Below, one piece after another: positions 13,701-28,700 of a DNA stretch of 64,000 bases. The position numbers were made by a program, and so were the translations under genes. How positions within the stretch are numbered: position 1 is the first letter of the stretch; each line of letters starts with the position of its first letter. Under the pieces are notes generated by a model, which was given only the letters and a program-made list of their open reading frames with translations, was not told the origin of the DNA and ran no database searches. Origin of the DNA: Oreocharis arfaki (Eukaryota; Chordata; Aves; Passeriformes; Paramythiidae); contig VZRR01008050.1 in NCBI GenBank assembly GCA_013398015.1, positions 36,674 to 100,673 on the forward strand. Reading direction: 5' to 3'.

Positions 13701-16700
13701 AATGTGTTAAAGACATTTTTTCAACCAAAATTATGCAATGAAGTTACAAACACCCAGGTTTTTTAGAAGCACCAATGCATATAAAGGCGCCATTTACCTT
13801 GAGATGTTAAATCAGCTAATCTTTCACAATGAATACTTTGCAGTCTGCACCATAACATATTTGTGCAATACAGAATCAGAAAACCCACGGAGAAACTAGT
13901 TCCTTAGTTGCACAAGATGGACTAAGAAAGTCTACTGGAAAGCTGGAAAATCAACCAAAATTTACTTTGTATATTGAGATGATTTGTAGATTGTCTTCCC
14001 TATCAACAAAAATATCATGCACAAATTTTCAGAAAAAAAATAGCAGTAAAGTTGGCTTTAAACCCAACAAAATGGTATAAAGTTTACACTACACATTATA
14101 TAGCAATTACAAACTGTCTAGTACAAATATGGTAACTGCTTCGATTATTAAGGTAAAAGGTAGGACATTTTAACCCACTTAAAGGCTAGGAAACATTTAG
14201 AAAGTCTGCATACATATTTAAATAAAGCCATGCAAAATTCACCTTCTCTGAAGAGAAGTTTGAAGAGTAAAATTCAAGCATACAACCTAATTAGTATACA
14301 GTAGACTCTTCTTCTCCCAAAATGGCAACAACTCGGTATCAGGTAAGCTACGATAACTACTAGAAGGAAAAGTACTTCTTTACTTATTGACACTCTAAAG
14401 AAATAAATGACCCCTCTGAAAGCAGATACCACACCACACAAAGCCAAACATCAGCCAAATCATCAATCTTGTTTCAACCAGGTTGACAGGTCCTCAGTCG
14501 ATAGCTACTAACAAATGCTCCATAATCCAACCACGTAAGCTAACCTTTTGCACGTAAGTCTTTTTAGGAGACGTGGCAAATTGAATACTTTCAGCCAGTT
14601 GGATAGGACTATCGATTTAGTGGACTGCAAAACATCTGATGACTTTTTGCCATACTGATCAGTTGATAAAGTCACTTCTGCAGAATTAGACCCAAGTTCC
14701 TCAAAACTCCAACTCCCGATACTTTCATAAGCAGTTTCATACGTGTGCAGCTAAAAATGTGTAATTTGTATAGTAGCAACTGCACGCTAGAAATTTCATT
14801 GTAGCTTTCTAAAATGCATCAACGACAAGGTCAATGGCAGAAAAAGAAGCAATGGAAAATGACTGCAGATTAGAACTGAACTGCTCTGTCAGGAACTGAG
14901 ATCAGAAATAAAGCAATGTTTTAGCACTCCTACTCCAAAACTCACTTCATTATTCCCAGTATTGGTGACAACACTTTAAGAAGGATGCCGATAAACTGGA
15001 AGACCCCCCCTGCCCCATTCGTTTGCCCCTACATGACCACTCCCATCCCACCCCACCCCCCAAAAGAAGCCACAACAGATCGGAGTAATCTGAGGTATGA
15101 AGAACAGGTCAAAGGATTTCAGATTATCCAGACTACTGTTTCTCAGACTTTCTGAAAGGACAAACTGTTTTTGCTTCATGTGGCTTAAATGACCAAGAAC
15201 TTAAGGAAGGATAAAAAAACATGTTGAAACTGTAAATTCCATAGATTTGTGTGCTTTTATATATATATAGATGTATGTATACATGCATATATCTATTTTT
15301 CTGCATTGGTTTATTCCTTCCATGACTTGTTTCATTACACTCCTTACTAAAGCACTGTGATCCTGTTTAAGCAACCCTGTGAGCCCCAACAGTGTCAGAA
15401 CTGAGCGTAGGAGAATGCTAATGCTACTTATCACAGAAAATTCATTAGATAAGGATCCAAAACCATTCGCACGGAATAAGGGCGATGGTACTAGTAGGCT
15501 GTCAGCTACAGCTAAAAACAGGCAGGAATGGAAAGCAGCATTACTTTTATTATTATTAAATCAACAGAAATATAGTTATTGCTTGATGCGCCAATAGATT
15601 TTCCGGAAAAGACGAAGAAATCCCAACGAGGAATTTCCTGTCTCGTAATAAGGAACCTTATTTTTGAAGAGAACTAATCTCATGCCTAACTGAAGTGAGA
15701 CATCTCAAAACCAGACACATTTCAGCAAAAAGCCTATACAGATTGGCTATATTGGTTTAATAGTATTGATTCAAAATCTATATAGTACATTTACCAGACA
15801 GATCAGCAATAGTACTGCCACCTCAGATAACCCCTCCAGCTTGCGCAAACGGCAGCCCAGTCTTCCTCTCCCGCTTCCCGTTCTTCTTCTTCTTCCTCTG
15901 CTTACCACCAGAGCTACTCATATTAACTAACTCTTCTATTTCACCACTAGTAATTTCCTTCTCTACTTTGTGATGGTCCAATTCTCAAAACCAAGTAAAT
16001 TCTGTAACAATTATTCTCAAATTCTATTTTAAATATTCTTGTACTTTGAATATTACTGCTTCTATTTCAGAGGCGGTGAACTTCTTGTACACTAGAAAGC
16101 TTGAAAAACCTGCCCTTGCTGGTTTTTTTTTTTTTTTTTAAATTATACTGTCAGCTAATAGAATTAAAGAAAATCCTCCACTCAATTTTTTTTACAGAAT
16201 CAAGTTGTACGATTCTAAGAATGGACTCTATGCCTTTCAGACATATAATGCATTTGTTCTGCCTTCCCAAAGGATTTGCCAAAGATTATGAAGATACATA
16301 CACATCGGCTCTTAAAACTCAGCACTGATGACTGGCACCAAGCCTGAAAAAATATTTATTTCAGGTCTCTTAATGCAATAGTCAGACTTCAAAGCTTCAT
16401 TTTTTTAAAATTATAATTTTTAGTTTATTTTATACCTGCATCAATTTCTTCACTGCCTTTCCCACCTTCCATTTTATAATGCTGACTTTTACTTTGAGCT
16501 ATCTAGGACACGAACACACGAATACATCACGCTGCCTGTAACCTACGCACCCCTAACGAGCCACAATTCTTCCTCTGTTGCCGGAAGTCTGAAAACCACA
16601 CATTTCACATTCCAAATGTTACCTATACAACTGCAAGGAACAGACGGTGCTCGGTACATTGAAAGCAGATTCTGGAATAAAGCTGGGTAACAGTCCAGGT

Positions 16701-19700
16701 TTCAAACCCTCAATTGCACGATTAAGCGTCCGTATAAAGCCATAGGCAAAGCTTTGTTTTTATTAAGCCATTTCACTATCATGTTATCTTCATAATGTTA
16801 TACTCATCTTTCAGACTAAATAACCATATACATTGCAAGAAAAAGAGCAAGTACTCCAGACATTTTATTGCTGAAAAAACTACAGAGCACCAGATTCTCA
16901 AATTAATTCACATACAACACATCAAAATGCAGCATGGATATGTAAAGAACCGGAAACTGCCTCCAATGTTACTGAGAGAAAAAATCCTTCCCAAACTCAC
17001 AAATACATGGAAGTAACACAGCAATCAAAAAAGCAGAACAAGGGGAGAAGGAAGGACGAAAAAAAAAAAAAAAGAGAGAATGAATGAAACTAGGATTCGC
17101 CATTTGGATTTCAAGAAAATTTCCCAAGATGGAAAAAAAACCCCAAAACAACAAAACAATAAAGCTAAGAAAACACCCAGGATGTTTTTCAACTTGAGAA
17201 TTAAAACTGTTAATTTTGTTCTCCCCTCAGTCTTCCATATTTTACTTATAAAAAACTGCTGTTATTCATTATTCCAGTTTGAACGTATCTCATCCACTTA
17301 AAAAACAGTTAAGTTCTGCGTGACCAGAAATAAAGGGTTCACACTAAAAACTTAACTTTGGTGGATGAAATAACCATTGTCCCAGTTTACCAGAAATGTC
17401 CCCTTCTGAATCCAGTGAACTCAAAGATGTCTTTTTAGAGCTCCCTCGTTTTGAATTGTACCTCTTACTTAACAAGTATGGATCAAAGGCTCTTAACTTT
17501 GGAGGAAAATTTAAGGAAAAGAAGTTATCTACTGAGGAGGCAAGAACTCTTCTTAAGAAAAACCTTTAACTAAATAAACAAGGGTTTTGTTTGGTTGTTT
17601 TTCTATTATTTTTACAATATGGACATTCATAACCAGTAACGAAATATCGTGAATATAAATAAAAGTCAGTCACAAATACACACAAACTACCATGTGCTGT
17701 ACATCCAGAAAAAAAGTGGGATGATTTGAAAGCAGTGGAAATGCAAGGAGGCCAAGCATACTGGTGTGAGGGCAAAAAGAATGGTGTGACACACCTCACT
17801 GCAGCATTTCTGGAAGCATCTCTCTTCCCCTTTCACTTCCCGTGACACTATCAGCAGAAACTCTGACTGCTGAGCCCGGCCACAGCTGTACTGGGAACCT
17901 ATACTGACAAGCTGAAATAACCAATCAAAGCAGAACACAAAAAGAAACCTTTGTGAAGCTGATGCACATACCGTTATCCAAATTGTACAAGTAACACATG
18001 AACTCAAACGTTCAGGTAACATTTACTTGCCACTAGAACAGGCTGCTATCAAGCTACAACTTTCATTTTAATGTAAAATTTACTGAGGCAGTTGCAAAGC
18101 CCTTTTTAATTTAAAGGGAAGTTAAGAGCTACTGATAAGAAGACAGAAAACTCCCCGTATAACTGTGTTGTAGCCAACGACTCTGAAAAACAAAGTTCCG
18201 TGCAACATGACAGCGAGCAATATTTTCCTGTCACACGTTGACAAGTGGAGAAGGTAACACGGATATAAGACTGGAAGGTGTTACGTAAAGCAGTATATAA
18301 AGCCTGGGTATTAAAGAACTTCATCTTTAATAACAATAATCAATTGTTCCAAATACTGATAAAATACGGCTAAGGAAACATAAGAAGTCTACAAGAGGAA
18401 AAAAGGTTGAGTGGTCTAGATTAGTCTTAGACAAGAAATTTACAGACGATCCAAGAAAATAACTGGAGTGTAACAAATTGTCTCGTTCCCATAAAAATCA
18501 CTACCACGAACACTAGGCCAAACGTCTAATAATTTAAAGTTTGACCTCAGCTACATTTCTCAATCTCTTATTACAAAACATATTTTACCTTAATAACACA
18601 TGGCAACTCCTAGCCTGTTTAAATTAAAGCATAGCCTGTCAGTGCACTTGAGAGAGATTAAAACTTTAAATTAAGGTTAGACAACAATTGCCTATTCTGA
18701 GTAAACTGGAGATTACAACAGATAAGAAGGCCCATGAATAGTAAATTTATATATATCCTGCTATTGTACATGAATAATTTTGAAGACAGCAGTTAAAAAA
18801 CATCTTCCTCCTACAGTGAACATACTTAAGACTGCGTTATGGTGACGGACTCAGGTTACATTAAATGTTAACATTTACATGACCAACACTGCTGCTGTCT
18901 AAAGCCTTTGTATTTAGCCATTGTGCATAGCCCATAGCTTTTTATTCTGTTGTATTGCCACAATACTGGTTTTTTCTGATTGCCTAAAGAGGTAACAGTT
19001 GAAGCCAAAAATCCTCTACAAAATAACCCACTGAAATCACAAAAGCGGGGCAGCATAATTTTTGGTAATAGATTTTGGACTGGGACTAATGCATACTTGC
19101 ACTGTTCTAGCAAAGCTTTCGCATGTGTTCTTTGGAAAACGGCATCGATACATATGCCTAAGTGCACCAACAGTTCAGCATCTTCCACTCCTATTTAATA
19201 ACCATATCCAATCGTATTTAGCAATAAAATTTTGGAATGCTAAGTGTAAAGCAGTATTTTTTCCAAAACCAACCACTTGAATATGTTATATGCGGCTCAG
19301 AGCACAAGGACGCTCAGTCTGCAAGAATATCACTCCTCTGAAAAAGCTGATGATTCCGTCTTTTTTCACATACGGAGCACGGTGGGTACCGCCCCAAAAA
19401 CTGCTTCTGAAAGAAAGCATGCTGCTGAGCAACATGGGCTTAGAAAAAATTACAGAAATGCTACAGTGTTTGAAAATATTAACAATAAAACTGTTCACAC
19501 ACAATATTCTAATCCTGTTTCAAGTGAATGACGTCTGCCATAAGCGCGTCTGCAGTACAAAGGAGGGAATGGCCTAGTGTGAGGGAATGAGATGCTAAAT
19601 ATTACGAGATCATACAGCTGTTGTGTTTATCTACCTCAAACCTTGTGTCTAAATGTGTGCATCGTGGGACAGGGAGGAAGTAGGGAGAAAGCTGGATGAG

Positions 19701-22700
19701 AAAAGGATGTAATGTCCAAGAAAACCAATGGATTCTTCCAGTTCTAAAAGAGATTATAATAGGTCTTTCAGTAGTTGCACTGTCAAAGCAGTATTACTCC
19801 CAAATACAATATCCCCAAAGGGTTTAGGATAGGTAAAAGGCACGGTGTCATTTAATCTGCTAAAAAGTAAAGGAGCTCTATATGTAATGAAAGCTAGTTT
19901 CTCGTGACAAAGAAGAATGTTGAAAAACCTTTTTCGATGCACTGGCCAAAATACAGTCATGTGAATTAAATCAGAGTTTTTTTCAGGGACTTAAACAACA
20001 TTTAGCTTCTGGCACGGCAAACAGACCCAGTAATACTTGAAGCAGAGTACTGAAGCATAAAAACCTTTCTCTGTGCCGGTTAAGTCTATTTGCTCGTGGC
20101 TGTCTCCATGTCACTAGCACCTTACATGTTTTATCAAATATAAACAAAATGTTCTCTTTTACCATCCTGTCACGAACGTTTTTAAAATGTTGCTTTGTTG
20201 CGTTATTAGAGTGAGACTGCACAGGATAATGGGCTCATGCTTATTTCAATTTCTCCTATAGTAGGCATCAGACACTGAAAAAGGTGCTAGCAGATGAACA
20301 CTTGTGTTTCAGAGTTAACAGATTTATTGCTCCAATGCAGCGTAAATAGTCTGCTGGATTAGCAATGTGACGGATGAAGAAGCCGTACAGTTAATTTCTT
20401 ACTTACAGAGATCATCAAAGATAACATAGATCTTGTGATTTTACAGTGCGTTCTTTAATGTACACGCAAAGCTATTTTTATGCACTGCGAAGAACAAAAA
20501 CTTTCACAGAGCTCACAGCTGTCAAGCTTCACATCCACACAGCTAAAGTTCACCCTCCTTTGTGCATCAGGTTTTTCTGAAGAACCACTCTTTGGGCATG
20601 GCAAACATTTATCTCCCAAGCTCATTTCTTTTACCCAGAGCTCTTCCTATCTAACCTACCATCCATATAAACTTATATTAGTTAATTCTGGTCGATTCAC
20701 CCTTCAACTGCTCAAGTGTAGACACCGAAGAATTACATTTCGGATATGTTGCAGATGTTTTTATAGAAAGTCAGCAAAATTTACCTCGTGGAAAGCTACT
20801 TCTTTTTTTGTTCTACGATAAATGAGAATGCAAATATCGCATTTTAACTTAGCTATGCATGTTTATCCAAATTCTGAAAATGACTGAATTAAAAAAGATG
20901 CATGGAATTTAACTTAAATTCCTCGTTCACAAACTCATTTTTAAGAAGACTACGTAACTATACCCCGTATGGATTTTTTACCTGTTCAAACTTCCAGCCA
21001 TCGGACATTGTGGAAACCATTTGAGTGAGTTCTTCTTCCTGACACTGCAGCACTCTGTATACGTGTTTGACCGGCACCTTCGAGAAGAAATATAAGATGT
21101 TCAATAGGGCACGGAATTCGCTATGTTTGTGACTTGTCTGAAGTCGCCCTTACTATCTAGAAACGGTAAGCAACACCGCTTTGAACCTATCCAGAGCAAT
21201 GAATAATCAGGACCATTTTAGCTAAGACCTATAGTAAACGCTATCAGAGTGACCCCGCAATCCCACAACCTGGCTTCAGGAGAAATTAGGCAATGTGAGT
21301 TTGTAGTATCTCCATCAAGACTGAGTTACCAGGGAAGCCTGAGTAGCAGAGTTAAAGAACAAACTGTATCATATCCACTTTCATCGAGAATATGAGCTGC
21401 TAAGAGAAGAGGCAACCTTGTCACAGAACACAGAACATTACAAATACAGAAGGTAACTTTGCTACAAAGATATATGACAGGAGCTAAACAGCATCTGTAC
21501 ATATGCTGCATAAACATACAGTATAAACAGCAGTTATACCACAGTTATACATCCTTGTACAATACAACCTCATCGTATTCAGAGTATCTAAAAGTAAATG
21601 ACAAAGATACGTTCTACAAAAGCTGTTCTCTAAAATAACTACTTCCAGAAACAATATTATGACAAATTCTACTATTACCGGACATTTTGGAACAATTATT
21701 GGAATGTTTCCCATTTTTGCGTGAGATCCATGAACTTTGTAAGCTGACTGGCAGCAATTAAGATCATTAATCTTTGTATACTAGCAGTTCCAGATCATGC
21801 AGCGATGGAGGCGGCCACTCAGTATCTTACTGGGGAAATCAGCAGTTACATAAAAAAACAAATGGAACCCATTCACTACTCGTCATAGAACAAATAACCA
21901 AAAGCACACGAGAAAACAGCCTCACCTGTGAGATTTTGCTGTCTCTTTCTCTTATTTTGTCCTTTACCAGCTTTATTAGAGATGTGATATTGTAGAATTC
22001 AGCCTCTTCCAGTACACCTAGTATGAAAACATTGTTTGGGAAGACAGTGTAACCAAAGATTCCAGGCCAAAATCACCAACCAGTTCATAAGATTATCCTC
22101 TGAACAGCTACAGAATATTATTTATTTTTCCCTATGATAAGATAATTTACCAACCTAACGATTCTGGCCTCTTTCAGGTACATGTAATTCCATGTTTAGC
22201 TCATTCTAAAAAACTGTCCTAAAAATATCCCAAAGAAAACTGATGCCATTTCACATTAAAAATGAGGCATGACACAAAAAACCGCACACAGACACCGTTC
22301 CATAGCGGACTGATAGACCACCATACCTCAGGCCCTGCCTCAGGCTGGAATGCAAAAGAGAATTTTAAATAATCCTACTGAAAATCTCTGCAGCTGCTAG
22401 CAGGCAGAATATTTTTCTTCCTGCCATTTCAGATCTTAGAGTCTGAAACAAAAGCTTAAAGATACATACTGCTTCTATTACCTGTTCTCCACACACGGTA
22501 TGCTTACAAAGCACATGGAAATTATATTTCATACTATTTCCTTCTACTATTGTTAAATTGTATTTCTCTTGGATAAGTATCTTCAATACACTATCAATAC
22601 AGTTTTATTACTGCATGTTTTAAAACAGTCATCCTCCATTAGGGTAAAATTGATACAAACTGGGAACAAGGCGGAAGAAGCTGGGGGCAGAATTTAGTCT

Positions 22701-25700
22701 TTAAAAGCATATTCCACACATCTGAACGTGCCAAAACTTCACTTTTAGTTTGCTTTACATCTTCTAATGCTTGTTTCCTAGGCAGCGTTCTTTTGCTTAA
22801 AGAGGACTAAACCCAAATATTTCACAGTCATACAGGAAAGATACAAGATTACACAATAAAAGGCATATCCCCTCTTGTTTGAATACTTACACTCCAACTG
22901 AGAATGAGGGTTGTGAAATCAGGAATCATACTCCGAACGCTCAAATAACCCCACATACTATAACCGCATGATACCTATCGGTTTTGCTTGAAACCGATCG
23001 AAATGCTACACTGATTAAGGTTTGCCATCTTGTTCTAAATTAGCGTTGGTGACTTAAAAGAAGTGAAAACAACAAGCAAGTGGCAAGCAAATGAGACATT
23101 AGAAATGTCTTACCTTCCTCAGCTAGGTCCTTGTTAATAACCAGTTTCCCGTGTCTGAGATAGTTCAGCACTGGCCCAAAGTAGGTTGGGTCTCTGTCTA
23201 TTAAATAGGCACCTGTTTCATCCTAGATTAGAAAAACAAACAAACACAAACCAAACAAACAACCCAAAACAAAGCAAGAGAACTCCAAAGCCCAAAACAA
23301 ACCAACCAAAAACCCCACAATGATTTGAACGCCCAAGCGGGAACTGCAAGCTAATATTAATCTTGCAGCGAGCAGGTACTCAGATGTAGACACATCCCTG
23401 GAAGCCAGATTTATCAGACAACAAAAGGAATTAAACGATATAACTGTAATTGTATCAGACTGATCACTCCAATCATCCGACACACAACTTCTCTTACCTG
23501 ATCAATCCCCCTAACCGCTTATCAATGATTAATGTTGTTAGCATGAAAGATCTGAGCGGTAAGTGAAAACACTGAAACTTAAGGTTAAAAATAGCACTTA
23601 AAACCAGGAAATTTTGGTCGGTAACCTGAAGAGTCAGAACAAAGGCTACATTCTAGCACGCTTCAAACACCAGTTTTTCCTTTTTCTTTTCTTTTTTTTT
23701 TTAATTAAAGGCAAAAAAACCTAATTCTTTTTAACCTCAACACCGCTCTAAAAACATTTGGTTTTGCCTTAGCTCAGATGTACAAATATTCTCAGGGTAC
23801 TGAGAACTGCTGTGTACCAAGCAAGGGTTGTACATCCATCTTCAAAAAAAAAAAAAAAAAAAAAGTAGTACACCGAAGATGCAGTTCCTACCTACCTCAT
23901 GCACACAATGAAGAAATAGAAGAATAGATCAAACTAACTAATGCTCAGTTTACGCAGTAGACTACAGTGTTTTGTGAATTGCAAAACAGTTCAAGAAATT
24001 CACCTGCAGAGCTGATATTCTTGACAAAGAGATAAAGAAGCAAAATTGGTATTTCCTATGTTATTTAGAATCTACGTGTGAACTCCTGCAATCAAGACAG
24101 AACTGACATGCTTCGTGCTGGAAGATTCATAGAAAGACTTCTAACTGCTCTACCGCTCCTTTCTACCACCGAGCGGATCACTGACTGTATTAATCCGTTA
24201 CTACATAAGGTTTTGGTGCAATGGATATCCTACAGATATATACTGGGGAGACGTGGCAGTAAAAGAGACTTTTAAAATTATTCTTATTTTTAATATTCTA
24301 GTAGTTTATGGGAGATACTAAAAAAATCATCTTTACCAATAACCCTAGCTAAATTTGGATCATACTCCCTCAAAACCATAGGTACTAGTGATGCTTGCTC
24401 TTCCATATGAAAGAAATTCTACTGACTCAATCCTCTGTATTTGAACATTAAAGCTTACACGGAAAGGTTTGATTACAGAACTGTGATACCTGAAAACTCT
24501 CTCTACTTAACAGTACCTAGAATTCCTAACATGTTTAATTCGAAGAAAAGACAGAAGATGTATTTTCAGGTACATAGATTTTGTTTCTGAATAACTGCAC
24601 TTGTCTAACCAGCATTGCTAGAATGTAGAAAGACCACAGCCTGAACTACAAAAACCATAACCTCTTTCTAAAATTACAGTTAAATGCTTTACACACCTAA
24701 ACACGGTGTCATTTTAGGAGAAGTGAAGGGGTGTATAATTCTGTATAAAACGAACTGTTCAAGAAAACGCTAAGGTATTAAAATATGCTGTCAGCTAACC
24801 TACACTCAGACCAGACAACGCTTGATGAAGTCTAATCACAATTTCTTCCGATCTAAGCTCATGGCCTCACAGAAGCAAGACTACGCATCAAAACCAGTAG
24901 ATAGATGAAGCGGTATAGATTTAATATTTCATCTGTAAATATATTTATATTACCAAAACACTTCAAGAATGAACAATCTACATATACAACCCAAAAAAGT
25001 TAAAACAGCTGACAAATTACAAAATGAAAAGTATTATTTATTAAAAGAACAGAAACCAGTGAGGTTGGAAAGGAAGATCCAAAACAGATAAAAAGAAACA
25101 CTGTTTTAAAGAAAAAAACCCAGTACTCGGTCATCATTTGAACCACACGAAGAAACATAGGGCTTAATAAAAACTGGAAGTCTTCCCGGTTAAGAAAAAC
25201 AGATCTCTAGAAATAATCTTCTTCATTAAGATCATTGTAATTTTTCACACTGCAGTGTTTTCTCACATCACCTTCTGAAGCAACACCAGTCATCGGCTCT
25301 ACGCCGCTACGGAGATAGAGAGGTGGGTCACAGAAGCAAGGTAATTAAAAGCCCTAAATGAAATCTTAAATAAAAACGGCTACTTCACTCCTTGCACAAA
25401 AGGCCTGAACCTTTTTTTTTTTCAAAAGGGCTACATTATCTGAAATTGTTTTCTTCTGAGTTGATTTCTAAATACTAAACAAGCTTCCAACAAAACCACA
25501 AAGGGAAGAAGTTATGTCAGGCCTTTTCTTTCAACTTCCACCTTATGAGAGGTCATACATGAAAAAAACACCATCCCAGTAGTGTCACAGTTCACTCTAT
25601 GAAGTCATTCAGAAAACAAAGTGTCTTGAAAAATAATAAAAAAGAAAGCACACAAAAGTCCTATAATTTTTGCTGTAATAGATTTTTTTTTTTAAATTTT

Positions 25701-28700
25701 ACATTAGTAAATATCAACAGGTAAGGAACTCTGGCTAAATTCTAACGGTGTGCAACCCAAATTCTGTCAACGGGATTCACTTTAGCATCTAAATTCTATG
25801 CAAAAGCTGCTTACCCAGATTACAGACACAGAAAATATGCATTAATTAACACTAAGAGGAGGACGTGTGTCTCGAACGTTGACCTTACAGCTCAGATACA
25901 CTACACACTAGCACCAGGGAGTCGAGACCCAAAAGATGAACCGATCGGTAAAGAATATCGTAACCATATGCAAATAATGCGCAAGCAAGCGAGGCAAAAG
26001 AATTTACTTCCTCAGCATCTTCCTATAGAAAATGCCTTATCACTCTTCCTTTCGAGCGAGCTGCCTGAATATCCTTCAATGTATGCTAAGCACTTCATGT
26101 TGAAATCACTAAGAAAAGCCGATTACACTAGATCTTTAAGGATATTTATGTAAACATAAATCCAATACAAGCTGATGCAGAAGTGTAGTCATCTGCTCTA
26201 CCTAGAACTCTAAAAATGCAGGTCATAAGTCTTTCAGAATATTATCAGGATTGATTTCATCCACATGTACATGAAAACGTACTGTATTATCCCATGTAAT
26301 TAGCATTTTGACACTCTTAATGTAAATAGTTTTATTGTAAGATAAAATAATAAATTGCAAATGTGATCCAGTGTGATCTGGACAATTCGAAGAGGTAGCT
26401 AGTTTGCACAGACATAACCAGCTGTAGGCTTGCTAGCTTCAGTATTAACAGACTTTGATGTCCCAGCTATGCAATTTCCTCTGCTAACCAGTAAATTGTT
26501 TTTCTACAAGCTTTGAGCAAGTTTGAATCTTTACTGACACAACTAGTGTAAGTATTTTGAAGCCGTTTCCCAAACTTCAAGTGAATACCACTTCCAAATG
26601 CCAGACAAACCTATATTCTAATAAGGTTTCAAAATTCTCTCTCTTTTAGATGTATTTTATACAAACAGGTGTTAATGTACACCGGAACAGCAGCAGAAAT
26701 TCAAGTTTCCTCTCTATTCAGTATAGTCACATCACCCCATACCTAGAGGTGTTTCACACAAATGTTGACATTCTTCATAAGAAAACTCAAAACAAATGCA
26801 CTGGTTGTCTTCGTGCATCCAACCCTAAACTGCTAGTTAATCACCTGACCGTCCGTATCTTTACCCAGTTCTATTTCTGCATTATATTCTTCTCTCAAGA
26901 GTTTCTTCTTCATTGTCTGTAAGCTCTAGGCCTTTTTCATACATGCTTATGCGGACACCATTTAGAAGACAGCATTGCCCACGTACAGACAGCAAAGACT
27001 GCATTTGTTTATTACCGCTCTCCCACACTAATGTTTAGCTCAAGCTACAAACACCATGGAATTTCAGAGGAAACGTAGTAACTTGCTCTTACATTTTCAA
27101 TCACCTGGTTCAGCATACTAATGAAAAGTCATTATAGCTCACAATCATGTTCCTTTGAAAAATACTGACCAAAGCAATTAAATGATCACGTATTCCAGTT
27201 GCAAATGTTTTCGCTCAGTCTTTATAGAGATCGAGGCTCAAAGGAATCATAATGAACACCTACCCCGATCTTAATTTAAAATACACATAGAACTCAATTT
27301 ATTTACAGTGAAATTTAGCCTTTAGAAAGTTGTAGCGAAACCTAACCATTCCAATAAATAATTATTGTCACTGCTAACATTATGGACTTTCTAGCAAGGA
27401 CATCTATAGTTTGACACTTTGCTAGCTGGATTTCACAATACCTTTGCTAGACTGAACAGGCTTCGGTATCAGATTTCTCGTCTCCACGTACGTACTTCTG
27501 GACTGAGAAGTCACTCCCTAAACTTCTTGCCAAAAAAAGTTTTGTTCTTTGTAACTTTTCACCAAATGTATTTCACCTTGTGACTAGTCTCTGACCTGCT
27601 GTGACCTTGAATTGTGGATACTAGAATCCAGTACAGGATGCCAGGAGGACTCAAAAGGTGGACGGAATATATACACATCCCTAATCCCATTTAACAATCT
27701 CCCCAAGAACTGCATTAAAACACTAGTTGAAATGTCATGAATTTATTTCCAATTAATTATCTTCATTGTGATCAATACTGGATCTGGATACACTCAGAAT
27801 TCACACCACCAAGCTCTTGGCTCAAGGCTGTACGCCCTAACACGACTATTTTAAAAAGTGACATCATTTACATATACTGAGCAAGCAGAAGCGCTGATAA
27901 AGGCAGCAATATGCAGAGAAATACAGTAACATTTGGTACTAAATCTGGATTCATAAATAATTGTCTCCTCTATCCTCCGAGCTTTTAAAATATTGAACTA
28001 TTGATTTTTTCACAAACTGCGTGGCCTAAAAACTTTGAGTGTCTGCAGACTAGCAGTACTTATCAAAACTGCATCAGTAACTCAACCTGCCTGACAAGTC
28101 AGAAATCTCATGGACAAATGAAGTGTATCTGTTACTTCTTAGAATAATGACTACAATTTAGATATTTCTTAATGTTGACAGTCAAGGTTGTGCTACCGGG
28201 AAGACTGATTTTTCTAAAACACGCAGTGCTTGTGTGCTTCCTTCTCTAACAGACTCTATGACGACTTTAGAAAGGCATTAAAAATCGAGCATGACTACTA
28301 CTGCCAAAACCTTATTAAAAAAGTCTGACAATCTCCTTGCTTAGGGGAAAGTTAAAAGAACACTAGATACAGCTAAAATAGGAAGATGCTGAAACAGGGA
28401 AATATATGTAAATCATTAACAGCAATGCAGTAAAAGCATTCAATTAGTTAAACAACGATGAAAAGGAGAGCAAGGTTCTGCTTGTCTATTTTTATGTATT
28501 CATCTCTAAACCAAGATTTAAATACTACAGAAAACAAATCCTATTGCGAACTTTAAGTACAACCACTGCCGCCCATTCATCTGCGGAAATGATTCTCAAA
28601 CAGCTCTTAATACAAAGTTGTGCGTGACACTGAGGAACATACCAAATTCAGAGAATCAATGTCACTATCTTATTCCATGAAACACTAGTTTGGCCACAGG

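Larger units (their letters stand above)
11988..20981 (-). other. KCTD5: KCTD5 intron 4
   Basis: This 9-kb intron contains the exon-5-like copy at 17795-17911 and a short tandem repeat at 12851-12888. Two C-rich stretches (15005-15060 and the pyrimidine-rich 15840-15905) stand out from AT-rich surroundings. I recognise nothing else. Confidence 0.85.
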
